A stretch of DNA of 64,000 nucleotides from Taenia hydatigena (GCA_036345935.2 JADWOT020001893.1:124001-188000); one strand, 5' to 3'. Counted from the first letter of the stretch, positions 1-14,100 are shown. Program-made: numbers and translations. The notes: generated by a model not told the origin, from the letters alone.

Positions 1-3000
1 TACGATTTCCTGCAATGAAATTGTAAATTTTTGGCTAAAATATTTACAATAGCATGGAAATACAGTTAATATTTTTGCCCTTTGATAACTGGCATGTCAT
101 TTTCCGTCCCTCATTGACTACCTTACCTTTTCGTACAACGCGTCCTATGACTTGAATGCTCAGGTGAACTTAAGCTCAGAGCTCTTTGCAAGTGTCTTTA
201 AAAGGGAGTTATTTGATTCTATTAGCTTTCACAAGTTCAAGGAGGGCGGATGTGAACCACTTATACCCCTGCTTCTTATAAAGTATTTGGGTTCACATTC
301 TGATCTTTAGACTGCAAAATTCTCTCTCCATTGTACTTATAACATGCTTTAAATTTTTTCTCTTTCACCTTTGATACAGCAAAGGAGGAGTTGGAATCGC
401 CCGAACAAATTAATGACCCGGTAGACCTTCCCAGTGGGGCTCCAAACACTCCGGCCAAATATAAATTAGCATCCTGAGGATCTCCTTCTCGCCAAGATGA
501 AAGGTTTTATTTTCGTTCCTTTTTAAGAGATACCAAATATTTGTTTAAGTTTTACACTCTTTCATTTGTAAATTTCTGCTAGTCTAAACTGAAACTGAGA
601 CCAAGCAACGAATGATTACAATCTGCGATCCTGTTGTAAGGTAATTTTTTAAGAATTTAGGTAGAACATGGAATGCGAACTAGTTCATCCATTTAGCTAG
701 ACGATGGTTACTCTGAAGAGCCGGAGAATGCCAGGAGGTCCCAAGTCATGATGAGATTAAAAGCCTAAAATGCATGGACTCCAAAGTGAACTAGTTGCAT
801 GGTAAACTCACTATAAGACATTGCAAGGAGACCGACTTAGAAGGAGCAGCGAACAATAAAGCCATTCCAAAAGACTATGTGCAAGAACAGGAAGTAAAGG
901 AGGCCTAAATCTTAGAGAGCAAGGGTTGAAACGCTAGTAACTGATTATTCTAATGCTGTTAAATGAAAATAATTACTTGAGACTACATAGGAACTATTTA
1001 TCAACTTAACAAGATTACAAGAGCTAAACTTTCAAATGAGAGGTGTGAAGACACAGAAGTAAAAGAGACATTCCAACTAGGAGCGACCTAATAGAGGGGA
1101 GGAGAAAAAAGCCTCATCTGCCAAGTAGATTGCTAGATTTTTCACCATTGGCTATTGTATGAAGCAAAAACAGTCATTTGTACAATCCTTGAAGGAAGCG
1201 AAAAAAAATCCATCTCTCTGCCTCTTTTTTGTTACTCTAAACAGAGGGGCTAAGGGGAGAGAGACACGGCGGGGCAGAGAGAGACAGGGACAAAATGAGT
1301 TGAATGAATAGGTTGGATACCGCCACTGCCGCGAACATTTCCCAACATACACACACACACATGGAGAGCAAGAAAAGGAAAGACAAAAACGAGCAAATCT
1401 TTTTTCCTCCTCTCTTTCTCTGTTTTTCTCTTTTTCTTCCGCTTATAGTTGTGTATCTCATTGGCTCAACTCTCTCCTGCCTCCTCCTCCTCCTATACTT
1501 TCACGTCTGTGGGCTGGACATAGGGTGGGCAGAATAGAGATTTTAGAAAATCTCAATGAAGATTCGAGCAAGCCTCGTAGAGTTCGCCTTCTTTGTTGAA
1601 CGCTTTTGTGCCAAAGGTAAAAGTAAGGAAACATTCCTTTTAAGAAACACCGAGTTTGTTTGTCAGGAAACACAGAATCAAAAGCATTTCATTTAATTTT
1701 GTGGAGCCGTTTTAGGAATTTCGATGAAGCACCGACAACGACTCTAAAGCACCAGAATTGATTACAATGGCAGTGGATTTTATCCATCCCGTAAAAACAC
1801 AGTCATCACCTTTCTGAAAGATATAGTCCAATTTATGGGAACGATACAATTGTTTAATGCCTAAAAACAATTTGCATTGCCTATCAACTTTTGTGGGCAA
1901 GGCTTAGCTTGAAGGTAGACTTTGATGAAGACTTGGACAAGTCCTTAAGAACCTACATTCTTCTGTTGATTTTTCTTGATGGAAACAAAAGTGGCAAATA
2001 CTTCTTTCAAACGAGCTAAAAATGACAAGGGAAATGCCACGTTTTAGACACTGTTAAAAAGTACACATTGTTAAGCAATGGAAAGCTGATTATTTCGGGT
2101 TTTTGACGTGTCTTTTATGCTGTATCTCTTTACAACTGAATGGCTTGAGGCCCAAACATCCTGAGGCTATTGAAATTGTCAAACTGATATAATTAAGTCA
2201 TTCAAGATATAAAATAAGATTTGAACAATAACCTAAAGCCACGCATTCTAAAAATGCTTCCGTTTCCTCAGGAATACGAGCTGAGGAAATTTTCAAAATG
2301 CATACTTGGCAAATTGCCTTGAATAGTGGCACATTTCCAAATCGCTGATGGAAATGTCAGGTAATCTTTGAAGACAGACTCAGTTCGCAAGCTATAGAAG
2401 GACTTTTTAAGTACATTGGTGCAAATTCTGTGCATCTGGTACCCTATTTTGTTCAAACCATCTTCAGATTTGCATAAAAAGCTACACTATTAGCGATTTC
2501 ACTGGTATCTTAAAAGGAAAATTACTGCATTGAGATGCAGAGCTGACAAATTAGTCTCAAACCGCTAGAAAAAATTGCTCATAATATTGGTTCAAAAGAG
2601 TTGTAAGATGTGAGATTTACATCCCCTCGTGTTGGGAAGACTTCCGAGTAATTCAGCTTGATGGTTGTGCGGCAATAACGATGCATCAGAATACAAAAGA
2701 GGACTGAAATCGCAATAGGTCCTCAGGCATGCTTTTATGTTATGCAATCCACTTGGTGAACTATATTGATGCAAGGCTCTCGCCGTACGGCGAGGCGACT
2801 TTAGTTTAAGCTCAACCAACATCTGATAATGTAGAATACAGACTTGAGACGAGTTTTTCCATTCCTTGGTCTCTGTTTTGTCCCCGAGATTTCCTTATTT
2901 TACTTAACTTATGCTAAGATTACTAACGGACTAATGGTGGCTAGATGGACCTCTACTCGTAGCGTCTTTGTCACCGATCCCCTAACCATTCCGGAAGGTG

Positions 3001-4200
3001 ATAAATGTCTCTGATCCTACCAAACCGCGTTCTGAAACGTCCACATGCCTTGATTTCCACTCCACCACGTTGACATAGTGTCGACAACGCTGAGGTACAC
3101 TAAACAAATCATTCCAAGAGAGAGAGAGAGTAAAATAGCAGGCAACATTCTCAAGGCCGAATGTGGTACCGATGACTCAGCCAATGACGAATGAGTCATT
3201 TTTATAATGTAAAAGATGAAAAAAATCATCCACACTGTATGCTCCACCGCAGCATTAACTTTTTTCTTGATTTGTGCGGGCCATGACAGGAGCGCCCCAG
3301 GGGATAGGAGGGGCTTATCTGATATTTGCTTGCTTAAACGCGGTTAGAATGGGTAGTGGCTACCCTTCATTTACTGATGAATTTCCTCTAATTAAATCAC
3401 ACCTTGCTTTCTGTTTTCATGCATTTTTTGAGATAAACTTTCTTCTCAAGTAGGTTTTTAAGGCTTTAAACACTTGAAGCCGCTCTGAGCAAGAAACATT
3501 GTCAACCATTATTATAAGAGCATTAGGCCCTGCCCCCAACACAGCACCACTATCCACGTCCATGTGCCTTACAAAGTGGCTGTTTATTAAAAAATGAAAG
3601 CCTTTTAGGCTGTGTCAAGTATTTGAAAGCCTTAATTCGTAAGAAAGGCGGTAACGAATTACTTTTTTGTTGAATCAAATTCTCATTTTTCGGTTCCAAA
3701 GTTCAAGTCCCTAGTTCAAAAGGATGTGCAATTCTGCAATCCACAGTGAAGTTTCCTAAATGTCATAAGCATCTTCGTGTGTAAAATAAAAAGACGAGTT
3801 GTTATTTTCATTCCCTTTTTCCTCGGAAAATAACATGATGGCCGAATATAAATAGTTGGGTATTGCAAAGGTCTACAGCCATTTAATGCCAACATCAATG
3901 AAAATTAAGATTAGACGGTCATGATCAGGTAAATGAGTTGCTCTTGGAAGGTGCTATATTTAGTATTTTCAAGTCTGTATAAAGTGACAGTTTACTAAAA
4001 ATGTTTTGACTCCTATGCCCTAGTCAACTCGACATTGTCAACTTTATAGAAGAGCAATCTTGAAGTGGGAACTGCGTTTTCCTTGCGACGTCGTTACTCA
4101 CCTTGTGCATGCCTTAATCCTAGCGCTCGTACCGGCTGAAAGCTGCCTAAGCTATTTGCATTACTGCATCGGCATACGATTCGCCCAAATACCCATTACC
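1..4200. other. Non-coding DNA, no gene seen
   Basis: AT-rich sequence apart from the simple-repeat island at 1.2-1.5 kb and a short GA run at 3118-3131. All open frames are below 80 codons and show no domain or splice support. Confidence 0.5.
1185..1510. repeat. Simple-repeat island: GA/CT tracts, (AC)n and CTC triplets
   Basis: It contains AGAGAGACA tracts at 1258-1290, an AC run at 1349-1360 and a CTC run at 1479-1493. All 60-80 codon open frames here are products of the low-complexity sequence. Confidence 0.6.
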
Positions 4201-4244
4201 TGTGCAAATTATACGTGTCAGTCTATGCATCGAGCAAGCGCCTA

Positions 4245-4280
4245 GGGTCTGGTGTTCCACAGGGATGCATTAGCATTTAG
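4245..4280 (+). pseudogene. Short reverse-transcriptase-like motif, possible LINE fossil
   Basis: One plus-strand frame reads LGSGVPQGCISI and then meets TAG at 4278-4280. SGVPQGC(I/V/S) is the conserved motif just before the catalytic region in many non-LTR (LINE-type) reverse transcriptases. Upstream in the same frame KLYVSVYASSK could be the preceding variable segment, but a TGA occurs at 4137-4139 and no F/YxDD catalytic box follows. The match is only about eight residues, so it is either a heavily decayed element or a coincidence. Confidence 0.22.
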
Positions 4281-4520
4281 AGAAGTGAGTACCAAGACTG
4301 TGCTTGCTGCCGGTCGGCTTCAATTTGTTGAAATCGCTTATCCTGATTTCCAACTGCTAGACTTTTAAGCACTCTACGCGTGTCCTACAGATATCCTCAA
4401 ACATTCACCCATCAATTGTAGCTAATTGGGTAAAGTTTGAAGCCCTTTAAAAAAGATGAAGGAGAATGTTAACTGTCACCTAAAAAGAAGCCATCAGAAT
4501 TACTGGCGTAAGAGTGAACT

Positions 4521-4535
4521 AATTAATTAATTAAT
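4521..4535. repeat. AATT tetranucleotide run
   Basis: Nearly four units of AATT in tandem. Confidence 0.8.
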
Positions 4536-6663
4536 CCACACATCCATCCTCTAAGGCAAACATTTTAACGTCATGAATGACCGTTTACACTTTGGTTGTA
4601 AGTCCCTCAAATGAACCTTCTCAATTTATTATGCATGTATGAGGAACTGCATCGAAATTAACCAGATGCTTTGTATCTAATTAAATCCACAGCCTTGTCG
4701 CTGCGATGCAAATTCATTGCTACATCCACTTTCCATTTTCATGGGTGGCATCAATTCCCTTTAGCAGCGCAAAATCGCCTAGGGACAGTGCTCAAAGAAC
4801 AAGTAAAATGAGAGAATTGATTGAACCACTTCAACGTCGGTCGTGCCGAATCCATATCGCGTCGTTGCGAACCGGTTTCAAAAGGCTCTTACTCGTGAAG
4901 AAGACCGTAGGGTAGAGATCCAAGTAACTATTCCAAAAAATAACAAATCAATCAGTTTTGAAAGACGTTCGCGCATTTGATTTACCGGTTTGATTAAAAT
5001 AGGTAGGAATGAAAGGCTAAGAACAATCCGATTTTTATTTGTCCTTTTATGGCTTTGCTTTACATCGTGTAGTACCATTTACCGTTTTCTTTTAATCCTT
5101 TCTTTTCACATCATTTTGCAAACCATGTGATTAAAGATCGGCTTATTCACTCCTTGTTTTGTCTTGCACCGGTATCTTCGCTTATCCGATGTAAAGTGGA
5201 AGGCCACTGCATGGACTCCAAGATGGCTCCTTTCCCCGCCTGATCTGATAAAATGATTTGACACACTCTCAAGGCACCAGCGACATGAATTTTTGAATTT
5301 ATATGCTTTAATATTGCTATCCATTCTTTTTCATCTCGTATCCTCCATCCCTTCTCCATTCAACCGTAGATCCAACTGCCCGGCGTGTTTGTCAAGTCAT
5401 CGCTTGTACTCAAACTACCGACTGTTGCCCATGCAGCTTCAAGCCTTTAAAGAGAAGTATGCACAGGTTAAAGGAATAAAAAATCGGCAGTCACAGCTTA
5501 GCTAAGAAATAAGAATTTTTGCACTGCCTCCAAACCCTTTATATTTTCGGTGTCTATAGCGCAACAATGCAATCGTACGAACGCGCCAACCTCGTGTTGC
5601 CACATCTAATCAAAAAATTTTCGCTGTGACAGACTTTTTTTAATTTAAACATTCCTTTCCTTCTTCTTTTTTTTCAATGTCTTCCACTATTCTATTGCTG
5701 CGACTTTTTACCTCCTTAAATTAACTTTACATTTAGACGGTACGTGGGAGGTGTACCTCACAGCATAATGGAGGTGAGGTATCATAAGGACGAAATTAGG
5801 CACAACTAAAGCCCATTTGCATACTAACTGCGTAAGTGGTCATTTACATTTCCACAAATTGGAAAAAAATCACTGTGAAATATGCCCCAAGTTTACATGC
5901 TTTAGAGAAAGCAACAACAGTACACCTTTATGCCCTAAATTTTATGATTAATAAATGTAAGGAGCCTACATTTGACACATTGGAATCTGGCCGACGAGCT
6001 TACTAGATCGACACCTTGACTCGAAACTCCGATTATACGCGGTGTAGGTGTCACTCTAAACGGAACAGGTTATGCCTCACCTACTTATGTACCTGTCTAA
6101 AAACGTCTGCCTCGATAGCTGTCGCATCATCTTGACGAGCATTTACCATCACCCCTCCCGAACCTTTGTCTAAGCGTGAAAACAAAGAAGAGTGCTGCGA
6201 AAAAACAATACAGTGGGGCTACCTCACCATTTCATTTACGCCTTGTACTTTTTTGCAGTCTTACGCCAATCATCCCACACTTCATTGCTTTCTGAGGTCG
6301 GCTCCGTGCTCTTTTTAGGGGTGGTCGACTTAGCTCGTTAAATTGTGACATATTTTGCGGTGTTTTATTTTTTTTGCGACTTCGGGGACCCAACTCACTG
6401 TATCACCCAGACACATCAAGTTGAGTTAGAATGACATTTTTCCTACTGGTACCAATCTTATTTGGATGGGGTGGTCGGTTCAAATCAACCTCAAGAGGCT
6501 CACACTGTGTATTTTAAGCAAATTTATTAAGATATGGTAGAATCATTTTAAGTGCCGCTTTCTTGATGACACAGAAGTTATTAAGCACGTTTTATTTTAA
6601 CATTCGATGGAAGACTTTAAAAGGGTAATCAAGCCTAAAGCTCCCTTTAATAGGAGTGTAGCT

Positions 6664-6780
6664 TCCGTGGGGCTCACTGGTATGGATCGACGGCCATGCT
6701 GCCCAGAGGACGTATGAAGAGAGAGCCTTACGTGTTTAAAGCCTTAAGCTACCAAAGTGTTACAAATAACCATACAGAAG
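6664..6780 (+). repeat. Family A repeat fragment
   Basis: CTCACTGGTATGGATCGACG at 6673 followed by GCCATGCTGCCCAGAGG resembles the CTACTGGCATGGCC...GGCCATACCGCCCGG motif of other copies. CTACCAAAGTGTTACAAATA (6749) matches the TAACCAAAGTAT / ACAAATAACC landmark. Plus orientation. Confidence 0.4.
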
Positions 6781-7603
6781 GGTCGAAAATAAATAGCATA
6801 GGTAGCGGAGCTACATGTCACTACCTTGCCTATTATGGGCAATAAAACCCGGCCTTGTCCAATTACTGGCAATTAGGAGCAATTTGAGCTTCAATGGCCC
6901 TTCTGTAGTGCTCTCTGTGTAGTATGCGTTTGAGCCCTTCCTGAAGTTTGCGTGAGATGTTTAAGTCTATATAGCAAGGAGCCAACAGAAGCAGCGGCAA
7001 TGAAACATGTGACTTTGATATTGTGGCTAAGTTCAGTAGCCCAAATGAAATATGTCTTTAACTGCTATTGATGTAAAAAGTATCTCTTTTCACTGCTAGC
7101 ACTTATTCACTAGACAAGTAATGACCTTGTTTCCTTCCCTCCTCAAAAAAGTAAGGGTTTTTTTTTGCTTATTATCGCCGTAGATCATCATTTTTTTCTC
7201 ACTTCTCTGATGCCAACGTGATGCATTTAAGTACCTTCTTTTAACTCCAAGACACCTTCTGTGTCACCGGTCATGTAATGATGGCGTGGAGGGTGGAATT
7301 CAACCCATCTTTTGCCTTACAAACACCCTTTTAAGATTAACCTAGCTTTTAATTTTGCCTTGCATTGATCACAAATACTTTTTGTGACCGGGTCTTAGGG
7401 ATACCTGAGGTAAATTAACTTGCTTATTCTCCCCCAAAACCTTCACAAATTGTTGAACAAACTTCTTTCTTCAATTAAAGCCAATTAATGGTTTTTAAGT
7501 GCTTGACAGCAAGGAATTAAAACTTATCTATTTTCTTAGAAATAAAAGGTAAAACAAACAGAAGCCCTCTGTGAGACAATCAATCTTGGATTTCATGTTA
7601 ATG

Positions 7604-7619
7604 TGTCACACCTGTGACA
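7604..7619. repeat. Palindrome TGTCACACCTGTGACA
   Basis: Seven-base arms TGTCACA and TGTGACA flank CC. It contains TCACACC, like a T-box half-site, and CACCTG, an E-box. Whether any factor uses it is unknown. Confidence 0.6.
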
Positions 7620-8409
7620 TACGCACACACCCACGTACTTACACCTTCACAGCTTGAATGGGTGTGTAGTCGAGAGCAGATACAAATAAGTAAACAAATC
7701 ACATGGTAGTCAAACCAGCCACTAATTCCGATTATTTGTCAGTCCAATGGCTTACAAAGGCAATAGGCAGCGTGACATGACACAATCTGACTTAAAGCAT
7801 CTAAAAATTGACAAAAGAAATAATCAACAATGAATAACTACTCTGCACACTCATATGCTACAACAGTAAAAGTAAAAAGCAATTCAAAAGTCGAATCCAC
7901 ATAGATCCAGGTATGCGATAGGTGAACTTGCAATCCTGTTTGTGATACAACGCAAGCCAAACAGCTCTTCGATCAGCCCATTCTGAACTGCTAAAGCCAA
8001 AATATTTTTTGTTATTGCGTTAGTTTTAGCCAGAAAAGGCTTGATGTTACCCATATCTCTGAGGCATGGGACAGGAACGATCCAACTTTAATTTTAGAGA
8101 GATTTCAGCGCAAACAAATTCAGTGATCATTTGTAATCCAATTGCATTTTTCCTTGCTTTCAGACTTCATTTCATTCTAAAGGAACATTAAAATCCCAGC
8201 ATTTTTGCTACCGACGTCAGATAAATGACACGCGTTCAGCGTTGACAAGTAATTGTTGTGATACGAAATCGTGTATTGACCAAGTATGTTTAAAACAATT
8301 AAATAATTACATTGGTCATACTTAGAGTTGTATGTCCTAAAACTTAGCACACCCTTTTTGAGCTTTTTTTGGGCAGATTTTCTTGTAATAGCATAAATTA
8401 CAAACATAG

Positions 8410-8525
8410 AAAATACTGTAGCGCCCCAAGACCTACCTGAAGACGAAAGAAGGCATAATATATGGGCAAAATATGCATTGCCGACTTAGAGAGAGGCTAT
8501 GCCGCTCCACAGAAGTACAATCTCG
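8410..8525 (+). repeat. Family A repeat fragment
   Basis: ACTGTAGCGCCCCAAGACCT (8415) is close to ACTGTAGCACCCTATGACTT at 38978. It is followed by TGAAGACGAAAGAAGGCATA and then CCGACTTAGAGAGAGG, matching the AAAGACGAAATAAGGCACAA ... CAACGTAGAGAAGAG block at 33364-33420. Plus orientation. Confidence 0.45.
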
Positions 8526-9100
8526 GAGCCTTCTGTGCTTAGCGAGACCAAAACGACGAGGTAAACAAATAACAGCGATTTCTCGGGCTGCATTTTTGCT
8601 TTGGATCCTGTGATTAAACCCAAAAACCATGGTTGAAAAAAAGGACAAGCGAAACTGCAATGTTCACATCGATTAGGGCGAACTGCTTTTCCCACAAAGC
8701 CCTAAGATCCCATCAAATAAATCCGGTTAGTAATCAAACCTTCAGAACAAGGTTGAAAATGTCACTAAAATGTCAAACTTACTTAAATTTATTCCTGAGC
8801 GGCTAATTAGTATTGGACTAGGTTGGAACACTTGTTGGGAAACCGTTAATTGTTAGATGTGCCATCAATGACCATTTCCTATGATTCATACCTTGTTTGA
8901 CAGGTCAAGTTCATGTTTAGCGCTTGCTTAAATGCTGAAGTTACCTTCCTCATTCCTAACTTGCTACGACTCCAGAATGCAATGTTTGAACCCTTTTATC
9001 AATTGTTGATGTTCAAAATGCCATTAATCTTTTCCGCTTCTTCCACCGGGCCAGTTTCTGTGCGTAGGATTGTAAGAGGAAAGGTGATACTTCAACTATG

Positions 9101-9532
9101 CTATCTGACGCATGCAACAGAAGATAGCAAGTAAGAAAAAAAGCTGTTGCACAGGCTTAGGAGGGCACAGAGAACGACAAAGTGTGTTCTGTCCTCTCTT
9201 TTTTGCTGTGAAAGGCCATGCACCTTCTCCTTCTTCTCAAATTTACCCCCGTAGGTTATTTTTTCCCCAACCAGCACCTGTGTAATGGGAGACGCGTTGC
9301 TAACGCAATGGGTCGTGTGTCCATGTTGTCCCCAGCTTTTTGGATTGAACGCTGCTGCTGCTACCTCTACTGCTAATTTCAACCTAGCAGCGTGAGAAAA
9401 GGGCGGAATGTCACGCGATAACGAGTGCATCGGTTTGGTGGACTCGAATTTTAACATTAGTTGCTTGCCATGTTTTTTCGGTGACTCCATAGGACAGAAC
9501 AAAGGCCATTTAAACTTGAAGCCTGTCAACAC
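9101..9532 (-). other. Long open frame of 143 codons, probably not a gene
   Basis: The minus strand stays open from ATG 9532 to 9101. The product has mixed composition with an alanine-rich patch (LAVEVAAAAF, from a CTG-type triplet run at about 9352-9368) and a hydrophobic C-terminal part (LCALLSLCNSFFSYLLSS). It shows no domain motif, no convincing splice context and no neighbouring exon. It is one of the three longest open frames here, hence listed, but chance in a relatively GC-rich patch is the simpler reading. Confidence 0.12.
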
Positions 9533-11014
9533 AGGCTCTTCAGTCTCTGCGAGCCTATTTGTGAAGGTCTGTTAATGGCAAATGCCTGTAAGGAAAATTT
9601 TGATGCTATACAGATGGGGTTAAATGGCGACTTACTCGGGCGCCACAGTGTCACGAATGCCAAATGTGTCAGTCCGTTATACATTATCTAGAAATAAGGA
9701 TGGCTACAGTTGGCCCTGTATCTATTTCAGAGTTTCAAAGGATGTGCAAGGCTATGACCAAGGTTCAAATGGAGTTAATGATAGCAGAAAATACTGTTAG
9801 ATTTTCGACCTAAAAAATTACCAAAAATAAATACTAACAGAAGAAGTAATAACCATTAGGCTTCCGAATTTTAGCGAAGTTTGTTCCCAAACATCATTTG
9901 GATTGTGGATGATGTGTTTTATGCTTTTACGTTGGCCTACCAGGCGGTATGATGTGTTATAGTTGCATACCTTAACCGGTAGCGACATGTAATAAACATT
10001 CGACTGTTTATATGCACTATGAATCCAGTCTAGTCGTATTCGTCTTGCGCTCTGTACTATTTTCCTGTCATCGTGATCCGCTTTAAAAGGTAAGCTTTAA
10101 CCGGTTGCAAAGATGCATAAGCTTCTCGTTACTGAGAAAAGGGAGAGAGTCGTCGTGGGAACCAAACAAGTGGATCTCAGCCATGCACCGCATATCCACA
10201 GACGACAGGCACTAGGCTTAAAGGATAATCAACTTTTTTTCACTTTAACACTAACGACGTAACAACGGGTTGTGTATTTTAAATAGTTCACTGCTTGATT
10301 GACAAACTCGTGATGGGAACCAACTTCCACGCATTAAGCTTCGTTAAGCCGACTGGCCCATAAACTATGCAGTTAATACCCAATCAACACTTCTGGAGCG
10401 TGACTATATTCTCAGAAGACTATGTATGCTTGCTATGCGGTGGACTATGGGAAAAATTATTCAAAAATGAACCTCCCTCTGAAGGCCATGCAACCACTGC
10501 TGTGATCTTCATACCACTAGACCAGGACAGACAATTTGGTCTTAGATGAGAAGACAATAAATGTAAAGAAATCTTTTGCAGTTACCTGCACTCGCCGTAC
10601 AAAAGCTCTTAGGCTTTTCTGATTGCATTTTATGCGGAATTTAACCGTCAAACGAAGCTGGAAAATTTCACTCCGCTCCGGAGTACCATTTCCGGAGGAG
10701 CTTTACTTGTTCTTACACCAGTTCGCCCCGTTGCCCGGCTTTCAATTATCTTTCACAGGGGAGATACAATTCTGAGACCATAATTATAGAGCAAGAAAAA
10801 TTTTTGCTACTTTTATAAAGAAAAACAGGGAGCCTTGACCTTTGAGACTCAATACGCATTTGTATTGAGGTGAAACACTTTAGCCTTTCCAATTTTTCTC
10901 GAAAAAGTTTTGTGGCTAGCAAGCTTTCGTAAGCTAGATATCATTCGATAGGCTTACTGTATAATTGTACTTCATTAGTTAAATCGGGGTTTCGCACTGG
11001 ACTGCATAGCATCC

Positions 11015-11150
11015 CGGGACTTCTCCAAGGACGAAGGAAGCCTTAATGCTAGAGCGAAATACACTTTGTCAACGAAGAGGAAGCTTGGAGGCTGCCGACA
11101 CTACTGAGGAGTCATGCAGCCTGGCAAAAGCACAAAGGCAGAATCTCACG
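11015..11150 (+). repeat. Family A repeat fragment
   Basis: CTCCAAGGACGAAGGAAGCC followed by TTAATGCTAGAGCG (11022-11055) and then TTTGTCAACGAAGAGGAAGC (11065-11084) parallels the 33356-33425 block CTCCTAAAGACGAAATAAGG ... TTTTCAACGTAGAGAAGAG and the GTCGACGAAGAG form at 32595. CACTACTGAGGAGTCATGC follows where the other copies read GGACTACTGACATGAC. Plus orientation. Confidence 0.45.
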
Positions 11151-14100
11151 CGTTATCGAAACCGAAACAAAGAGTTAAACAGGCAATGGAGCACTACATT
11201 TAAAAGAATCCTTTGAATCTAAGTTCAAGGCTAAAAGAAATAAGGCACTGTAAACTAGTTATGTGTGCATATGACGTTGGGTCTTTGGAAATGAGGGTGT
11301 AGAAGTCTTGCTTGTTTGTTTGCAGATATTGTGCGGACAAAAGATCTTGACTTTAAGGTGACAATCAGACTGCAGAGATTGAAGGATCAGCTCATTTACC
11401 TCGACGAGCAAACGGAAAACCGTTTGGATCTAAGCTCAATTTTGATACCTCTGATTGTCAAACTTTTCTAGGCTTCAGACAGGCAAAACAAGGTAACCTG
11501 ATCGTCAACATTAAATTATCTATGTCCTGGCACAACCGCTTCTTTGACACTTAATCGTCACCAATCCAAGGCTATAAAACGAATTGTGATTAGGATTGTG
11601 AGTTTTCCATTAAATGTTATCAAGTCTTTTGAAAATTGTAGCATTTTCAACTCCGCATATCTTGTTTGTGAAACGATTTATTTTAAATGCAAAGCAAAGG
11701 ACTTCTAGCTATAAAATAATATGTCAGCTCATTCGATGCTCCTCCTTCTGACAATTGTAGACCATCTATGAGTGATTAGGGTGGGTAATTGAATAGGCTA
11801 CATAAATGAGGTTGTTTCATTGTAGAATCCATTGGATCGATGCTGTAAAAAATCCAGTAAAACGAACTTTCTTGTCAGGAGCAAATGATTTTTCACCAAT
11901 GACTTAATAGCGTTGCCATGTGAAATGGCTTTCTGGAAATTCTATCCCTTATGTATCACAGTGAGTGAACAAGTACTGGGAACACCAGGTCAACGTATTC
12001 ATGCGAATCTGTAAACACTGGCAATGTTCTCTTCATGGAAGCGGAAGGAACTTTCCCGCATTTCATTACTATATTTTCCCACTTTCCAGTTATAAATTGA
12101 AGCGCTAGTTCTTTTGCCTATATTGCAACTAAAACACTATTGTAAGTTGAGGTTTTACCGTTTTCTTCAGCTAATGGGAAAGTCGAGACAACTGTTCGCT
12201 CATTATTCCTCTGCAATTTATTTCTTTAAAATAGCATTTAGTGATTAATGCTTTTTACATTGCTAAAGCGCATTTCTATTTATGAACAAGATATAAGTTT
12301 TGTTTCAATGACACTGATGCATTATTCAAGGTGACATTCTGACATTCTGTTTATCTTATTCACAGGCTGGCTCTTGCATATCGGAAAGACAAAGTTATCT
12401 TTACTGAAATGAGCAGTCCTTTGAGGTGTTCAAAATGTATCCGCCGTTATGTTAAAACAGCCGCCTCCAGAAAATGAAATTAAATAAGTGAGTGGGAGGT
12501 GACGGGTTGTTTGACAGCTGAGTATGAGTGTTGAATGTCTGCATGTGATCCAAATCTTAGTAACACAAATTTTGATGAATAGCGCACCAAGTGAGTGGCT
12601 AAGCAGCATCTTTCTTAATATTTCTACATCCTGTTACCAATTCATGACTCATTAGCATTACTGTTGCTTTTGAGGGAACATTTTGAGAATTTGGTCCGTT
12701 GAAGCTTACCTAAATGTTACAAGGCTGTTCAACTAATAAATTCAATGTTAATGATTCCTGAGATCTTCTTCTTTGTACGAGGAAGACAATAAAAAGAGAT
12801 CAGGAATGAAATTTTTAATTTCATTGGAGCTGTTGGACAAGAACCGAAGGCAGATTATCCCTTCTCTTTGTGAGATAATAAAGAATGCGTAATTTTGGTG
12901 AAATTGGTGGTGCTAAACCTTTTGAAAGGATAGATTCAAGGGTAATCCATTGCATAAGGACCTGTCTCTATGCGGCTTCTTCCTCGAAAAGGATTACGAC
13001 GGACTTCCAACGGTCGTCAGAGCTATGTGGGTAAAGAAATTGTCCTCCACATCAAATATCCAAGGTTCTAGAACAACCTAATTTTAACGAGAGAAGCGGT
13101 GTTTTGTCTGTCAGATTCTCAGATAACCTTTTTAAAACAATTAAACAAGGTAGAATCTTGTCTGAAAATGTTAATCAACCTTGTAATGGTGAAACTCATT
13201 AATTTTCCCTGACCACTGTGTCTAAATGAATAACTTAACTTGACCAGATTCTGACATGTAACCTTAGCAACTCATGCTAGTAAATAAACAGCTGTTTTGA
13301 AATCGAGCACTTTTAAAACACACCTTCACACATAAATAGCACGTACACCGAAAACAAGTCTAGACTACTCAATTATGCATGTACAAGTCGAGATATTTCA
13401 CAGTTCCCCCAATGTGTTCGAGTTATCTAGCCACCATCGTCGCCTCAGAGTAGAAACACATTCATGCAATTAGCCGCCGTGGTTGCGTAAAATTACTGAG
13501 TGATGTCGTGCTGGGAGTCAAAAACTCAACACGATCCTTATTTTTAATTCCTTTTTACTTTAAAGTGCTCCAATGGTCATTCGAAGGGAGACAAATGGGT
13601 GAAGCATAAAAAGAAACGAGTAATTTCAAGTGCTCGGCACCCATTGGACTGAAAGCTGCCGTGCTTTTCAAAGTACAAGGCGAAACTCATGTCGTCCATA
13701 TCCTTTCTCCCGTGTCACTTACTTGCGTCATCTACAGTCGGAAACAGGTCACTTCAAAGCGCCGATATTATCTTTCCTTGCACATCCATTCTTGGCTAAT
13801 TCAGATTATCTTAATGGACTGCATATTGCTGTCCACTTTAACTATTTCCCGGATTTATTGGTCTAGCGACTGAGAGCATTTTTTAGTACTTCCAAGTTTT
13901 ACTTTTCAGAGGTGAAACGGATGTTACGTGGATGGCAACGTTGTGGCATTCTTTTAAAAATGCTTTTTACAAAGGGACCTACAGATTCGAGAAGTTAACG
14001 TAATGGATCACCGCTGTCTCGCTGCCCTAAATGCAGAGTTTATGCCGCTCTTGACAGTGCTTTCAGAATAAAGAATTATATAAATAACTGATGGGCTATT

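Noticed and set aside
6478..6494. tRNA-like B box GGTTCAAATC
   Set aside because: No A box, no acceptor stem and no cloverleaf can be drawn around it.
12753..12807. Inverted repeat ATTCCTGA ... TCAGGAAT
   Set aside because: Eight-base arms with a loop of nearly 40 bases are expected by chance in this length of DNA.
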